This document shows positions 1 through 12,180 of a stretch of DNA of 64,000 bases, piece after piece (within the stretch, counting starts at the first letter, position 1; each line of letters begins with the position of its first letter). The position numbers and the translations under genes were made by a program. Origin of the DNA: Burhinus oedicnemus (Eukaryota; Chordata; Aves; Charadriiformes; Burhinidae); NCBI GenBank assembly GCA_008921705.1, contig VFFE01006609.1:696824-760823 (forward strand), written 5' to 3'. The notes under the pieces are model-generated. The model was not told the DNA's origin, made no database searches, and saw nothing but the letters and a program-made list of their open reading frames with translations.

Positions 1-293
1 ACGACAGATTCTCTCTCTCTCTGTCTCCTGCTCTGCTTTGAAGGGAGGCAGGAGAGAGAGAGAGAGACTTAAGAGTTTAGAAGGAACTAAACTACTTTAA
101 TGAAATATTAACAATAAAATAATAAAAAGAAAATAATGAAATATATACAAATCTGTATCAAGCTCCCAGGCTGACAATCGCGTCACCAGCAGGCACTGGG
201 GAACTTCCAGACTGGACTCAGTGATGGGTGGGATCTGGATTCAGGATCAGGATCAAAGGCAGACGAACAGAGTGCTCCTCGGATGCTGGCCAT
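1..293 (+). mobile_element. Left part of an avian-type LTR, split by a CR1
   Basis: This looks like the 5' and middle part of a retroviral LTR in forward orientation. After a GA-rich hairpin (1-70) comes an A-rich stretch with repeated AATAA/TAATA words (about 95-150), then a more GC-balanced stretch (160-290). That order resembles the middle of the common bird LTRs whose 3' part is found again at about 849-1227. Together the pieces make a little over 600 bp, a normal length for such an LTR. The true 5' end (TG...) is not visible and may lie left of the window. Assignment rests on recalled family layout, not on an alignment. It could instead be an unrelated repeat. Confidence 0.5.
11..68. repeat. 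CT/GA inverted repeat
   Basis: A CT-rich arm (11-31) is followed by a 16-base loop and a GA-rich arm (48-68) that is its reverse complement except at one position. The arms are simple-sequence in nature, so the symmetry may be accidental. Transcribed as RNA it would form a 21-bp hairpin at the left end of the LTR piece. Confidence 0.65.
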
Positions 294-848
294 TGAATCA
301 CGGAATCATGGAATTTTCAGAGTTGGAAGGGATTTCTAGAGGTCATCTAGTCCAACTCCCCTGCTGATGCAGGAATGCCTAGAGCACATTACTCAGGACT
401 GCATCCAGGCGGGTCTTGAAAATCTCCAGAGAAGGGGACTCCACAACCTCCCTGGGCAGCCTGTTCCAGTGCTCTGTCACCCTCACCGTAAAGAAGCTTT
501 TTCTTAGGTTTGAATGGAACTTCCTATGTTCCAGCTTGTGCCTGTTGCCCCTCGTCCTGTCACTGGGAACAACTGAAAAGATTCTGGCTCCATCCTCCTT
601 CAACCCACCCTTTAGATACTTCTAAGCAAGAAGAAGGTCTCCCCTCAGCCTTCTCTTCTCCAGGCTAAAGAGTCCCAGCTCTCTCAGCCTTTCCTCCTAA
701 GGGAGGTGCTCCAATCCCCCAATCAACTTTGTTGCCCTACGCTGGATTCTCTCCAGTGGTTCCCTGTCCTGCTTGAGCTGGGGAGCCCAGAACTGGACAC
801 AGTATTCCAGTTGTGGCCTCACCAGTGCCGAGTAGAAGGGCAGAATGA
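294..848 (-). mobile_element. CR1 LINE, 3' fragment, reverse orientation
   Basis: On the reverse strand this is the 3' part of a chicken-repeat-1 (CR1) non-LTR retrotransposon: the C-terminal end of ORF2, a short 3' UTR, and the characteristic end repeat, seen on the given strand as GAATCACGGAATCATGGAAT near 294-314. The element is 5' truncated at about 848, as is usual for CR1 because reverse transcription starts at the 3' end and stops early. It is close to the general CR1 pattern and so looks fairly young. Both flanks look like one LTR, so it probably inserted into that LTR. No clear target-site duplication is seen, which is common for CR1. Confidence 0.95.
379..848 (-). pseudogene. CR1 ORF2 C-terminal remnant (reverse transcriptase tail)
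   Basis: Reading the reverse strand from about 848 to 379, a single frame gives the C-terminal, post-catalytic part of CR1 ORF2. It includes the recognisable stretches [32 protein letters not shown] and [18 protein letters not shown], and ends at a natural stop at 379-381. Two in-frame TAG stops interrupt it, at 697-699 and 622-624. No frameshift is needed along the whole length. Only about 155 codons remain, so the catalytic reverse transcriptase motifs and the endonuclease are absent. It is not functional. The last 74 codons (603-379) are uninterrupted. Confidence 0.93.
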
Positions 849-1227
849 AGAAAGAGGCTGACCCTTTGTTCCCTCAGCTTTTATACTGAGCATGAAGCAG
901 ATGGGATGGAATACCCGGTTGGTCAGGTTTGGGTCACCTGTCCTGTCCCCTCCTCCCCACAGGTGTGACCCCTCTACGCTTTTCTGCTTCCCACCCTCCA
1001 ACGGGGCAAGTACCAAAGTTGGCTGCCCTTGACTGTTATAGCAATAAGGACAAGCAAGAGCCTCTCTGCATCCCATTCCTTGGCATCAACCATAAATGTG
1101 GGTCTTGTCACTCTGAGAGTCACCAGTTTCTGCACAAGGTGCTGGTAATTTCAGCAGTCAGAAGAGGCCTGGCTAAAAAGTAGTTACTGAACAGAAAACT
1201 GGTCCTGTTTTACCTCAAACCAGGACA
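849..1227 (+). mobile_element. Right part of the avian-type LTR (3' end)
   Basis: The piece contains a stretch typical of the 3' half of common bird ERV LTRs: a TTTATACTGAGCATGA-like start (about 873-889), ATGGGATGGAATA followed by GGTTGGTCAGGTTTGGGTCA (about 901-934), a C-rich segment, and an end AAACCAGGACA (1217-1227). The forward orientation matches that proposed for 1-293. No internal viral genes follow 1227, which fits a solo LTR left by recombination or a fragment. Within it, open frames on both strands (for example 929-1183) are not recognisable proteins. Family naming (ERVL- or ERVK-like) is left open. Confidence 0.7.
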
Positions 1228-4200
1228 AGGATTTGGAAGCTTTTAATTTCCTTTGGTGGCATTCATAATAGGAAGAGTAAAACCTCTCTGCTATTGAAAA
1301 CTAGCTTTTGTTTATAGTTTAAGGCATTTTAAATAATTTTGGGGTAGACTGTGGTTCTCTGAAATTGCATTTTGATTCTGATTTTAGCCCCTGACTCTAC
1401 TGCAAGGCTCCATCACTTCTTTTGCAGTGTCTTTTATATGCATTTTATTTTCATAAGCGTTGCCATAGCTGATACAGGCCTGATGGTTATTTCATATCCA
1501 TGTCTCTATTTTGCGCCTGTGTAGGACGGCTCCCATGTTACTAATGTTTTTTTGCTTTTCTGGGCATGATAAGAAAAGGAGGGAACATATAGAAACCGAG
1601 GGATACTTCGTCCAGTTTGATGTGGTTTTTTTAGGAAATGGTTTAGATGCAAAGTCAGAACATGATTTGCTTTTAAGATGTTCTAGACCATACTGGAGGA
1701 AGTGATTTTTTACAGTACAAATTCCTCTCAACTTGTCTTGACAAACAGATCATCGTCTGACTCAGAAAGCAAAACTACTGCTGTTTCTAACACAGTACAG
1801 CCCTTTTTAATGATTCTTAGATAATGTTTGAAGCCAGTTGTTTTTGGGGAACATGATTGCTGTTCAATGTTTTGTTCCTCTTAAATGTTCAAGTCTCCAA
1901 ACCCAGTAAAAGAGAAGTTTATTGCAGAATTGATTAGCGTTGGGTTATGATAATGTCTTCAGTGCTTGATATCTAAGCACGTCATACACAAATAAGCAGC
2001 ATCAACTGACCCCGTTCTGTCCATCTTCTTAAGAAATTAAGCCAATTTCAAGATCAAGCCCCAATAATTGAAGTTTTCAAACTTGCTGTGATAATATCCT
2101 TTTTGCCCAGCCAGCACTTGCTCTCAAGGTTGAAGCACATTGTTCACAGACCTCTGCCCTGGAAGTGCCCAAGTTCACTACTGAGTTAATTATAACTGAG
2201 GATTCAATGAAGACCAAAAATTCATGATCTTGGATGCTTGTCTCAGAAAATAATATTTCTTGCAAAATATTAATGACTCTTGTACCCAATGAAAGCTGTA
2301 TTTTTTTAATATGTTGTCTGCCTGGGATTAATGTTGATGCAAGTCTCCTGACACTAGTAAGATTTTAAGATAATACAACAGTTTATTTCGTGTAAAACAG
2401 CTCCATTGATTCCAGAGGTGTATACTTGATGCAAAGCCACTTATGTTGTCATTTACTAATTAATAATTTAAAAAGCAGGTTTTTGTTGAGTTTAGATTTG
2501 CATGGTTAATAACGAACTTAACACCATAATCGAAGGGTATTATATTTGAGTACTACTGGCAACATTATCAATAATAATCCCATCTAGAGTCAATATTATG
2601 ATGTAAACGTGTTTCTAGTTGGTACTTGTGATTAAATATAAATGCTTCTTCATGCTTTTTAAATTATTCATGTTCAATAGGTTCATTCTAAGCTATGGAT
2701 GGAACTTACCTTGCTTGCAGTTGAACTGAGGCACTGTAATGATGTGGATATATTTAACCATTTTTAAAATCTTATGTCACAATAAGTATTCAACCTTTTT
2801 CCCACTGAGTGGCATATTTACATTTTTGAGACAGGTATTTTTAACAAGGTGACCTGTAGTTGAATAGTCATCAAGGTGTTTCCCCAATCTGAGTATAGCC
2901 AAGTCTGTGTACAGCTTTAATAAAATGAGGTTAATTAGCCCTTCCTAAGCAGACTAAGTTTTTATAAGCTGTAAAAATGTCATAATTGTGACAGACCCAA
3001 GCAGTACTTAGAAACTTTTTGTAGAATAGAGGGAGGAAAGGCTTTGATGATGGATGACTCTTCCAACTGAAACAAGAGGCATACATTCAAACTGACTCCA
3101 AGTACCTCTTATTATTATTTACTGTGCCAGCTTCAAAATTTCTTAAAGATTTTTAGATATATCTTTTTTAACAAGGACTATCAGCAGATATTACAAACTG
3201 CATTGTGTTAGGCATTTACATACCAGTACAGTTGGTCCTATACCTGGAAAACTCAACCAACTTGGATATATGGTTTTTGCTGCTTTTCATCTTGTTGACA
3301 CATTTTAGAGTCAGAAGTTTTACACTTAAAGCACAACAGAATATATGTTTTTAATGAACCTTAAAGTGACTCATGCTTTTGAAGCTGGTGAAATACCTCC
3401 TTGTGTTCTGGTCTATTACGCAGGGGTATGAAGTTGTGGAGATGAAGATTATAAAAAGGCCATTGCTTTTAATCAGCTGTGTTACTGGCTGAATGATTGA
3501 ATAGGTTTCTGGGTAGAGAGAACCCAAAGCCATTGTGGTCACCAAAGTCCTAGTGTAGCTCGAAGGGAGCAGAGCAAATCATGTGAGTAAGAGGTAAAAG
3601 GCCAGAGACGCTGCCGGGTTGGCTGAATGCCTCTCAGTCATCTGGGCACTTGTCCAGCGCTGAGCATTTTATCTAAAAGGGTGGGTGAAAATATGCAGCT
3701 TAACATTCTCTATGCATGATTTATTTAAATAATTAGATATAGTATTTATTACATTAAAACAGCTGAAAGAATTTCAGGAGGAAAAAGAAATTTAACTACT
3801 AAACCAGAAGCCTGAATCTTTGTAAGACAATAATAAATTGGGAATCGGTTACTGGAAAGATTTAGATTGGTAACTAAGAATGTTGTTAATGAACAAGGAC
3901 TTCTGAGTGATATACACAGAAGGCTGGAAATTGTTTTGTATCAAAAGACGTTTTTAAGACAAGTTTTAAATTGTGCTACCCAAAAGGAATTATTTTGACT
4001 ATGGCCGAAGAGAGCACATCTGTTTCTAGTTGAGACTGATACTTTTCTGGTTGTCCCTTTCTTCCTTGGAAGAACTGGCATGCTTTAAGTCTTGCTTCAG
4101 TCAGTAAATACAAAAATGCAACATTAAAAAAGAAAATTAAAAGCATAATATTAGTGGGAATACAAATCCAGCATGGGAAATCCAAATTAAACAACATTAC

Positions 4201-4428
4201 AGTACATTCTGAGGTAGGAAAATACTGAATATGAGAGGAAAGGACTGAACATGACATCAACTATTTTGAATCCAAATCAAATGAACTGCAGAATTACCAA
4301 TTCAAATAATAATAAGATCAATGTGGGTTTTTTTACAGAAATTTGTTTCAAATTTGTAAGCATGTTACTTGTTATAGAGTTAAAACTTTTCTAACTTTCT
4401 TTTACAGCTGTGAAAGAAGGGATTACTT

Positions 4429-4490
4429 AAAAAAACCCAAACCAACCCCCAAACCCAAACAACTAACCGAAAACCTAAAACAGCCCAACT
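4429..4490. repeat. A/C-rich low-complexity patch
   Basis: Runs of A separated by short runs of C (AAACCC- and AACC-like words) fill about 60 bases with almost no G or T. It looks like a decayed A-rich tract. The spacing is irregular, so it is not a clean telomere-type array. Confidence 0.7.
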
Positions 4491-5263
4491 CCAGAAGCTG
4501 GGGCTTCAAAAACATTACTGTTATTTCATGGGCAGTGACAGAAGATTATACTGAAAGTCAGTAGGGTAGAGTATCCTGTAATAGATTTTTTTTTTTCTTG
4601 TATAGGTGTAGTTTTGAGATAGTTTACATTAAAAGTAAAGTACTTTAAACCAGGTGAGTGCTAGTTTCCTATCCAAAACCTGATACAAAAAATGTAACCT
4701 GCACCTATATCTCTCTTTATAGCCACAAGGGTAATGTTTAGATAATAAACTCCTAGGTACTCTGACTTTTCAGAAATGGTAGCAGATGCAGACTGAATTA
4801 TCCTTCTGACTATCATCAGACATGAACTGATAGTCCCATGAGAGTGCTTTTGGGGGGTTAATCAGTCATTACAGATGAAACTGGCAGGACGGAAAAATGG
4901 GAAGGATGAACTATGTGAGAATTTCACCTCTCTCATGTGAGCAAACATATGCACGTTTGACAACCTTATTCTCCAAAGCTATTCTGTTTTCTTCCCTCTG
5001 CCTTCCAGTATGCCAATAAGATGAGCTATTAAAAAGCTATACTTTTTAATTACTAATGAATTGGTCTCATTTGTCAGATGTCTGAAAATGAGAACACAAT
5101 TTTTTTTTCAAAGCCCCTTTACTTGTGTGAACAAATAGCTAAGTGGTCTTTACCTCCCAAGGGGTATGCAGTCAGGAAAAGGTGGAATTAGGCAATTAAC
5201 AAAAGAAGAAAAAGCAGTGAAATAAGAAAGAGTCTTCTGAAAAAGTAGATGTTATTCTGAACT

Positions 5264-5284
5264 CCCCACAGCCATTCTGTGGGG
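5264..5284. repeat. GC-rich short hairpin
   Basis: CCCCACAG (5264-5271) pairs perfectly with CTGTGGGG (5277-5284) across a 5-base loop, and a 2-base bulge lets the stem continue with GAA/TTC. It is a stable stem in an AT-rich setting. There is no T-run after it and no associated gene. Confidence 0.6.
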
Positions 5285-7888
5285 TTCCACTTAATTGAGA
5301 TGAATAACATGGTTTCATAAAGAAACCAGTGGAAGGTGCCTATTTAAACTTTCTAACTAATTAATAGTTTCTCAAGGATGCTCAGCAGTGGGAAAGTTAG
5401 AGTGCTGCTCATGCTATTACCATGTTGTCTGCTGCTGTGCCTAGTTTGCCTTTCTGTAGGAAGAACAAAGCATCTCTGGTAACACAGATTTGTCCATCTG
5501 TCAGGGAGGGAAGGGGTCAGTAACTGTTACCATTGGGTACTTCCCATTACCTAAATGCTGTCAGGATTCCGAGACAGTCGTCACCTTTCTGACCATTATA
5601 GACAAGAGAAGAACAAATGTGTAGGTTTAATAGTTGTTATTTTCATATTTACATCAAAGAAGAAATGCAAGATAATGTTTTTCAGTATTTATATTTCTTC
5701 TTTTTGTGATTCACTGAAATGGACATGTTGCTAGAAATTTGCAAGCATCTGATTGTGAACATTAGCTGCCTTCCTGGAGAATATGACACATCTTCTGTGG
5801 CCCCTTCATCCTATCCATATCTTAAAGATCTCTACCTGTGCCTCACTAGAATATTCTCATGAGATAGTAATCTTCTTGTGGAGAGAGACTTTTGAATCTG
5901 TCTCTTATACCAGACAGTCAGCTTTCTGAACATTTGGAGCTTGCTTTTATGAAACAGATCGTCAGAGCATACAGGACATGTACTGAACAAACAATATATT
6001 GCGCCTCTTTTTAGCAAGTTCTGGATGCCACATGCAGAGCACACAGGTCCCTCAGTGCTTCCAGCAACCTAAATGGTTTCTGAAGGGTTTGATTTCTTTC
6101 TTCTATGTTATCAAGCCAGTGGGTTTGCGCATAACTGCAAATTGGTTTGCTTACAGCTTCTCCATTCTGGATTGGCGTTGTGAAAAGCTTTGTTCGCTCT
6201 CCGTGTTGTCACCCTAATGTCAGCATGTAGGTATGTTTTTGTTTCCTCCTTCACCAGCTTGCGTAGAAGCCTTCTGCTCCTAGCTAGGAGTTACTATGGA
6301 GTTTCATTTAGTAAAGAACATCCTTAGATGGCTGTAAGGAATTGTAATATCATGGATAGCCTGGCCCCAATAATGTCTGAATTAGAACAACAAACTGCAT
6401 GGATTTCATATTGCTTGAAATCTTTCACATTGCTGATCTAGTAGCTAAGTTTCAAGAAAGCAGTTGTCACTGTCTTGCAGTGTTTATAACTTTATGAGTT
6501 TATATATGCTTCCTTCAGTATCTCTTGTTGTTCTGTCGTATGTTGCTTTTCCTTCTACCCATCTATGGGCCCCTAGTGTGTTTTTGCAGAGGAAGTCAGA
6601 TAGATATATACCAATAAGTATTTGCCATATAGTCATTCAGTACGTTGTTTTTCTCGATGGTATGTTTGTTTTCTAAGCTTTTTTCTTTACCACCACTTTT
6701 CTCTACTTTCCAAATTCAAGTAGACTTTCCGGATGGCTCAGTTACTTCAAAAGTATTTGGCCAATGAGTTATTTCTCACTAGGAGAAGCAACAAACTTAA
6801 TCCAGGTTATCCTATCTGCTCCCTGAGAATAGGTGCCTGCTTAATCCTGTGCAGAAGTAAATACTGACTTGAACAAAAAATCTCTATGCTGTAAGATTGC
6901 TTGGTTTTTATTTATTTATTTTATTTTTGTCCAGAAAGGAAGAGAGATTTTTGCTTTAACTGCTGTACGAAGAGCTGAATCAATACAAGATAAGACCTCA
7001 GAGGCCTTTATTCTCATGTTGAACTATTGGATAAGCCTGTATCATTTTACACCTTGGTATACATGCTGCCTTCCTCCACTGCTTTCCATGGCAACCTGTG
7101 CCTGTACTAGAGTATAAAGTCATACCAGGAACTCTGTTACGCAACAGGGGGTGAATAGACCATAGCAGTCAACTTGCAAAATGGTTCTTTTCATTAATGA
7201 GCCTTTGGTATTGATTTAGTGATATGCCTATGTTCATTGTATGTATCTCTGAAATGTTACTGTTCAGTGGTGAATAATGTTAAACAAGCATGTCCATGAA
7301 GTGTTAGCATGTTAATATATTGAGCTAGTGTCTTCTTCACAGCTTTTCTATAGGTGACTATTTTCTCAATTATAAAATTGAGACTGGAAATTTGCAAGAG
7401 CAGCCACCCATCCTTGGTGCTCCCATAACCTAGAGCAGCTGAAGGGTGAGAGGGGAAACCGAGGTCGCCTTTAAAACCAACAGTCGGAGAGAAAAGCAAA
7501 AGAGAGAAGTGCAAAACAGCTATGCAGTGTATCAAAAGGAACAAGATGGTCAGGTGAAAGGTCTTAAAAATAATGACATTAAGAAGTCATTGAAATTTAT
7601 AGACATCAGGTTCCTTTAAAGCAGTGTTGTTAAATTTGTTGTTCCATAAGGTTGAAAGGCTGCATAGCTGAGCTTTTGTATCAGTATGGAAGCTCTACTA
7701 CCTTTCATAAAAGCACAGAAACACAATATTTTAATGTCACTTTTTAGAACCAACTTGATGCAAAGGTGTTTGACTCTGTTGTTACTATCATTTTATATGT
7801 TGATGTAAAATCATAGACACAAGTTGATTTTCTGGGAAATGCTAGACATATCTTTTGTTTTTTCTTGGCATTTCTGATCATCTTCAAT

Positions 7889-7913
7889 TTTGAGCTCTTG
7901 TAATGAGCTCAAA
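7889..7913. repeat. Inverted repeat with SacI-type core
   Basis: TTTGAGCTC (7889-7897) and GAGCTCAAA (7905-7913) form a perfect 9-bp stem around a 7-base loop. No coding or repeat context explains it. Confidence 0.65.
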
Positions 7914-10900
7914 TACTGTAACTCAAATTCCCTTGAAGTCTTTGTGAAATCTGCAGAGCTCAATCTCTTTGAAATATGACATGAAAATTCAGTTTTCTCG
8001 TTGCTACTGTTGTTCCTGCCTTTACTTTATATGATGAATCTTGGCTATTGTAAAGAGTAACGATGAACTATCTGGGTTAATTTTTCATTTGAGAAAACTA
8101 TAGCCAAAATATTGATAGGCATTGCAAAATGATTAGCAAACCATGTTACTGTTTTCTGGCTTGTGGCAAGTTTAATAATGTTCTTGTTATTTGTTTTCTT
8201 GCGTTTCATCTCCTAAGTGTATGGGAAGTTTCTGCCATCTGAAGAACACTCCTACTTGGTGTCTCACAAGCATACAGATTAATTTTTATCATCAAAACAG
8301 ATGTATTAAATAGTGTATGTTGAAAAGTGACTAGTCATTGCTGTTGCATCCAGAAGTGTCAGCTTGAATGTTTTCATACTGGCTTAAGACAGAGTTTTTA
8401 TTCTAGGATTTGATAATAAGAGCAAAAAGAAAGGGAAAAGGTAGAAAAAAAATAATTTAAGTTGATACTGAATCATAATTTATTTTTACAGAATATTTTC
8501 TTGTTTTCCAAACTGTGAGGAATGGAAGGAGAGCAATTTGAGAGCTTTACTGGTTCAGGTGGAAAGAACACTACAAAATACAAGTCATTGCTTCCTGTCT
8601 TTCAAATTTGTGTGGTTTAGTCTTTGCATGGGCAGAACACGGACCTAAGTGTACAAATTGCTATTCCTTTATCATTACACAGGAGAAAGTTTCCTGAGGC
8701 CATCGGGACTTAAGCGCATTACTCTGTTTATCTCCTTGGACTTTTTGGGCTCAATTTTAATGTTGGAATCTAAATTTTATATAGATCCCTTCACATGTAT
8801 ATAAGATCTTCTTAATATTGAAGACTCTTTTTGCCTCTTAGTGTGAGCCCTTTATAATTTTTCTTCCCATCAACCAAGAAGTTCTCACTGCCTTCCCATA
8901 GTTCCTCTGTGTCATTCACAAAGTCTTATTTCATGAGATTTTTCTGTGTCAGGAAATCAGCTTTTTGATTATTTGACAGATCCCAGAGTCTGGTATCTTG
9001 CAAAGATCACATTTCTCTGGAAAATGCTGCATCTTGTGAAGGAAAGATTAAATGCTAATTTAATAGCAGCATAATGCCTATAGCCTTCTGCCTGCTTTGC
9101 CAAATCCTCTCTCTCTGCAATGTCAGTTATGTTTTTCACACACAAGTCTGGGGGCAAATTACCTTACTGTTTGCACTGGCGCAACTTGTGAAGTACCTCA
9201 GTCAGGCAATGACATCAAATTCCAAGCTTTCATTGAGGTTTCGCCCATTGTCTCTGCCACAATCAATACAGGGAGCTGACTGCAAAGCGAACAGGATTGT
9301 GTTGGCGTTATGCTCTCTTGAGAACATTTTCTGGTAGAAAGGAATAGGAATATTTAAAGTGTATATAGGAGCCTCTTCAAAATTCTCTGCAGCTGTAGTT
9401 TGACAATATTACACAGACTGAAATGTTTGCTTATCAGAAACGCTGAAATGTTTAAAGAACATTGATCTACACTTCTTGTCAGTTTACTGTCTCCATTGGC
9501 ACAACATTTGGAAGGATTCTGATTTTATGAAATGGAGAGTGCCTCAGACTTGCATCTGCAGTGAATACTCTGTTACCTCTTTTCGAGCTTTGGAACAATA
9601 ACTCTTTCCCACCTAAACACTTACAGAATGTGAAACATATGATAGATCTGTGCAAGTTGTTCCTATTTTCCACCTTATGTTATAATGGCAACTGCTGCCA
9701 ATCAGCAAAACAAGGAAGTCTGGAAATAGCAAATTTCTGTGAATGCCACAGGCTTCCTTAATTTCCTTGAAATTAAGTACAGGCACTGTTCAATTGTTGA
9801 CATTTTTCAAAGCCGAGATAGCGTCAGTGTTACTGACACAAGATGTTTAACTGCTTATATCAACTTTGTGTATTCTGTAAATGAGCTCTGCCAGATCACA
9901 TGACTGGTTTTCTGGTGCTTATCCGACACTGTCCAGAAGTTGTGATAAAGGAGTCAGATGGAAAATTTCTATCAGAATGATTTTTTTTTTTTTATGTGAA
10001 AAAAGCATTTTTGTGATAGTTTGCAGCCAGCTGAATTGCTGAGCAAAGCCATGATAACCAAGGGAGTAGAAGGTTAAGTTATGTAGGACTTGACAGCTGA
10101 CTTTCAATGAGAATTAGACTACTGAATTGAATGTAGACAGATATTATTAGTCCTTTCCTTTCCTGTGGTTTCTTTTGTGTAACCCCATGTTACTATGTAA
10201 TAGCATTGCTTCCTTTAAAGCTGTGAAGCTATGGTCTTATTTGATCTTATTTGTGGGTGTCTTGTTGCTGTATAACCATGGTAATCTTACAGTAGTTAAT
10301 GCTTAAGAAACTGATGGGGAAGCAATAATGGAAGTGTTCCTAATTTTACTACAATAATTCTCCACAATCTGCACAAAACACTGGCTGTTTCCTCCTGCTT
10401 CTCAGCAAAGATTTAAAAGCTGAGTGAGTTGCCATGTTACTTAAGGCTTCATTATTTTTTACAAAGTATACTCCAGGGCATTTGCTAGAACATTATGAAG
10501 TATTATCATAAATGATTAAGCTGAACTATAATTGTCAAAATATGTGAAAAAAGCACATCTGGCAAGCCTGGCTTTTCACTCCCTAATTCACATGACTCAG
10601 TAATTCACAATGGATCCTTCTAACAGCGCGAGTGAGTAAGACCATGTTGCAGGGTAGGCATGTGGTTCCTCGGCTTTCCTCTGGTGCCGTGGGCACTTCT
10701 TGCTTGGTCTAATCCACGGAAGCATAGACCTCAGTTAGAGAAAGTCTGTCTGATGGAACTAGGGGAACAGGCATACAGACAAGCAGAAACCTTGTCAATC
10801 ATCAAATCCAGTCTCATGCAGCCAGGTTTATGTAATCATTTATATATATCGATTATGCTAACTAGTTGTGGTGTTTTTTGTATCTGCTGTTTCTATTATC

Positions 10901-12144
10901 TTTTTTTCCCTTGTTTACTAGATAATTATTCTGTAGTTTCTAACCTAAGTGTGTTTATGGCCAATTTATATCATTTGTTCTTCTGCCAGCATCAGCCTTT
11001 AGGTGAAATGGTTCTTTTCCTTTGCTGGTTAGTTCTGTGATGAGAAAGAGGGGAAAACAGATAAAATCCTCCTCAACTTTCATTTTCTGAGGTTATACAA
11101 ACAAAGAGTCTCTTCTTTAAAAAAAGTTTTAATTCCCTTAAAAATACTGCTAATGCAGATTGAATTTATTTTCCTTGGGTGAATTGTATACATTATTCCA
11201 GATGAGGCCTCACTGGTACTGTTTAAATACCTCTCCTGATTTAACCTTTCACAGCTGTATTATATTACAGGCTTGTGATCCTTCTGTGAAGTGGACATTA
11301 GATCCAAATTTTTTCCTTTGTTTCCAAATAATGAGATGTTATTGTAAGTCTCCTATAGCATTATTTTAATAATATGGCTGTCAAAGAGAATATCTCATAA
11401 AGATATTCTGTGATGAGAATGTACAGGGAGGATGGTTGAAGTGGAAGATTCCTAGCTCTTGTTTCTGCTGAGTCCCTGAAACACAATAATCACCTCCAGG
11501 TGACGTTTCCCTGCTACCGTTTTCCTTTCTCTTTCTATGAAGTTATGGAAACATTTTTGATGGAATTTACCTTTACAATAACATTAAGATCTTTAGGTGT
11601 ATCCAGTTCTGATTGCAGAGGTCTTTAAAGGACCTTAGTGTTCTTTTACTATGTTTACATAAAGTGATTTTGATCACAAAAGGTTCTGCACTGTCTTTCC
11701 TGTTCTTTTCCTATTTCTTCACAGTATTATTATATAAGGCTATTCTACTACTATTTTGTATCTTCCAATACTTGCAAAACACTTAATAATTGCTATTTTG
11801 TCACATTGTGATTATCTCTGATTCATATCCTTTATGAGGCTGCCCTCATTTGACACGATCATTTGCCCAGGATCCTTGTTTTAGCATACCTCTCTTTTTT
11901 TTTTTTTTTTAATTTTATTTTCTTTTCTGGTCAACACCAGTTAGGTCCTCCACTACATCAGACTAGATCACTTTTATTATCTCTGAATTTCTTTGTGTCT
12001 CCTCCACTGTTCCTTTAATTGCCAACCCCTTCCACCCCTTGTAGTTTTTAAAGAAAAAGTTCAAAGCAGGACACGTTTTTCCTGTTTACTGATCTCCTTA
12101 TTTTGGGTTCCTATACAATTTCACTTGCAGTGTGGCAGTTGGAT

Positions 12145-12180
12145 GGTATTTGTAAAGCACTTTAAAAACCTTAAGTGTGT
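12145..12180 (-). mobile_element. Possible MIR-like SINE scrap
   Basis: The bases TTTGTAAAGCACTTTAAAAA resemble the reverse complement of the CAAAGC-CTTTACAAA core found in ancient amniote MIR-like SINEs. Only about 35 bases can be argued for and the flanks do not extend the match, so chance similarity is quite possible. Confidence 0.25.

Larger units (their letters stand above)
1228..12140. other. Unique AT-rich non-coding DNA
   Basis: No gene, exon or recognisable transposon was found in this 10.9 kb. Open frames stay at about 126 codons or less and match nothing I know. It holds an A/C-rich patch at 4429-4490, hairpins at 5264-5284 and 7889-7913, T-runs at 4586-4596 (11), 9981-9993 (13) and 11895-11910 (16), and a generally T-rich stretch from 11480 to 12080. 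Confidence 0.7.

Noticed and set aside
1..6. ACGACA at the left edge as the reverse complement of an LTR start (TGTCGT), implying a reverse-orientation provirus.
   Set aside because: Only six bases are visible, and the A-rich middle and the right-hand piece fit a forward LTR better.
4429..4490. A/C-rich patch as an interstitial telomere repeat.
   Set aside because: There is no regular CCCTAA periodicity.
10660..11040. Forward open frame of 126 codons.
   Set aside because: No family motif, F/C/L-rich from T-rich DNA, and within chance length.
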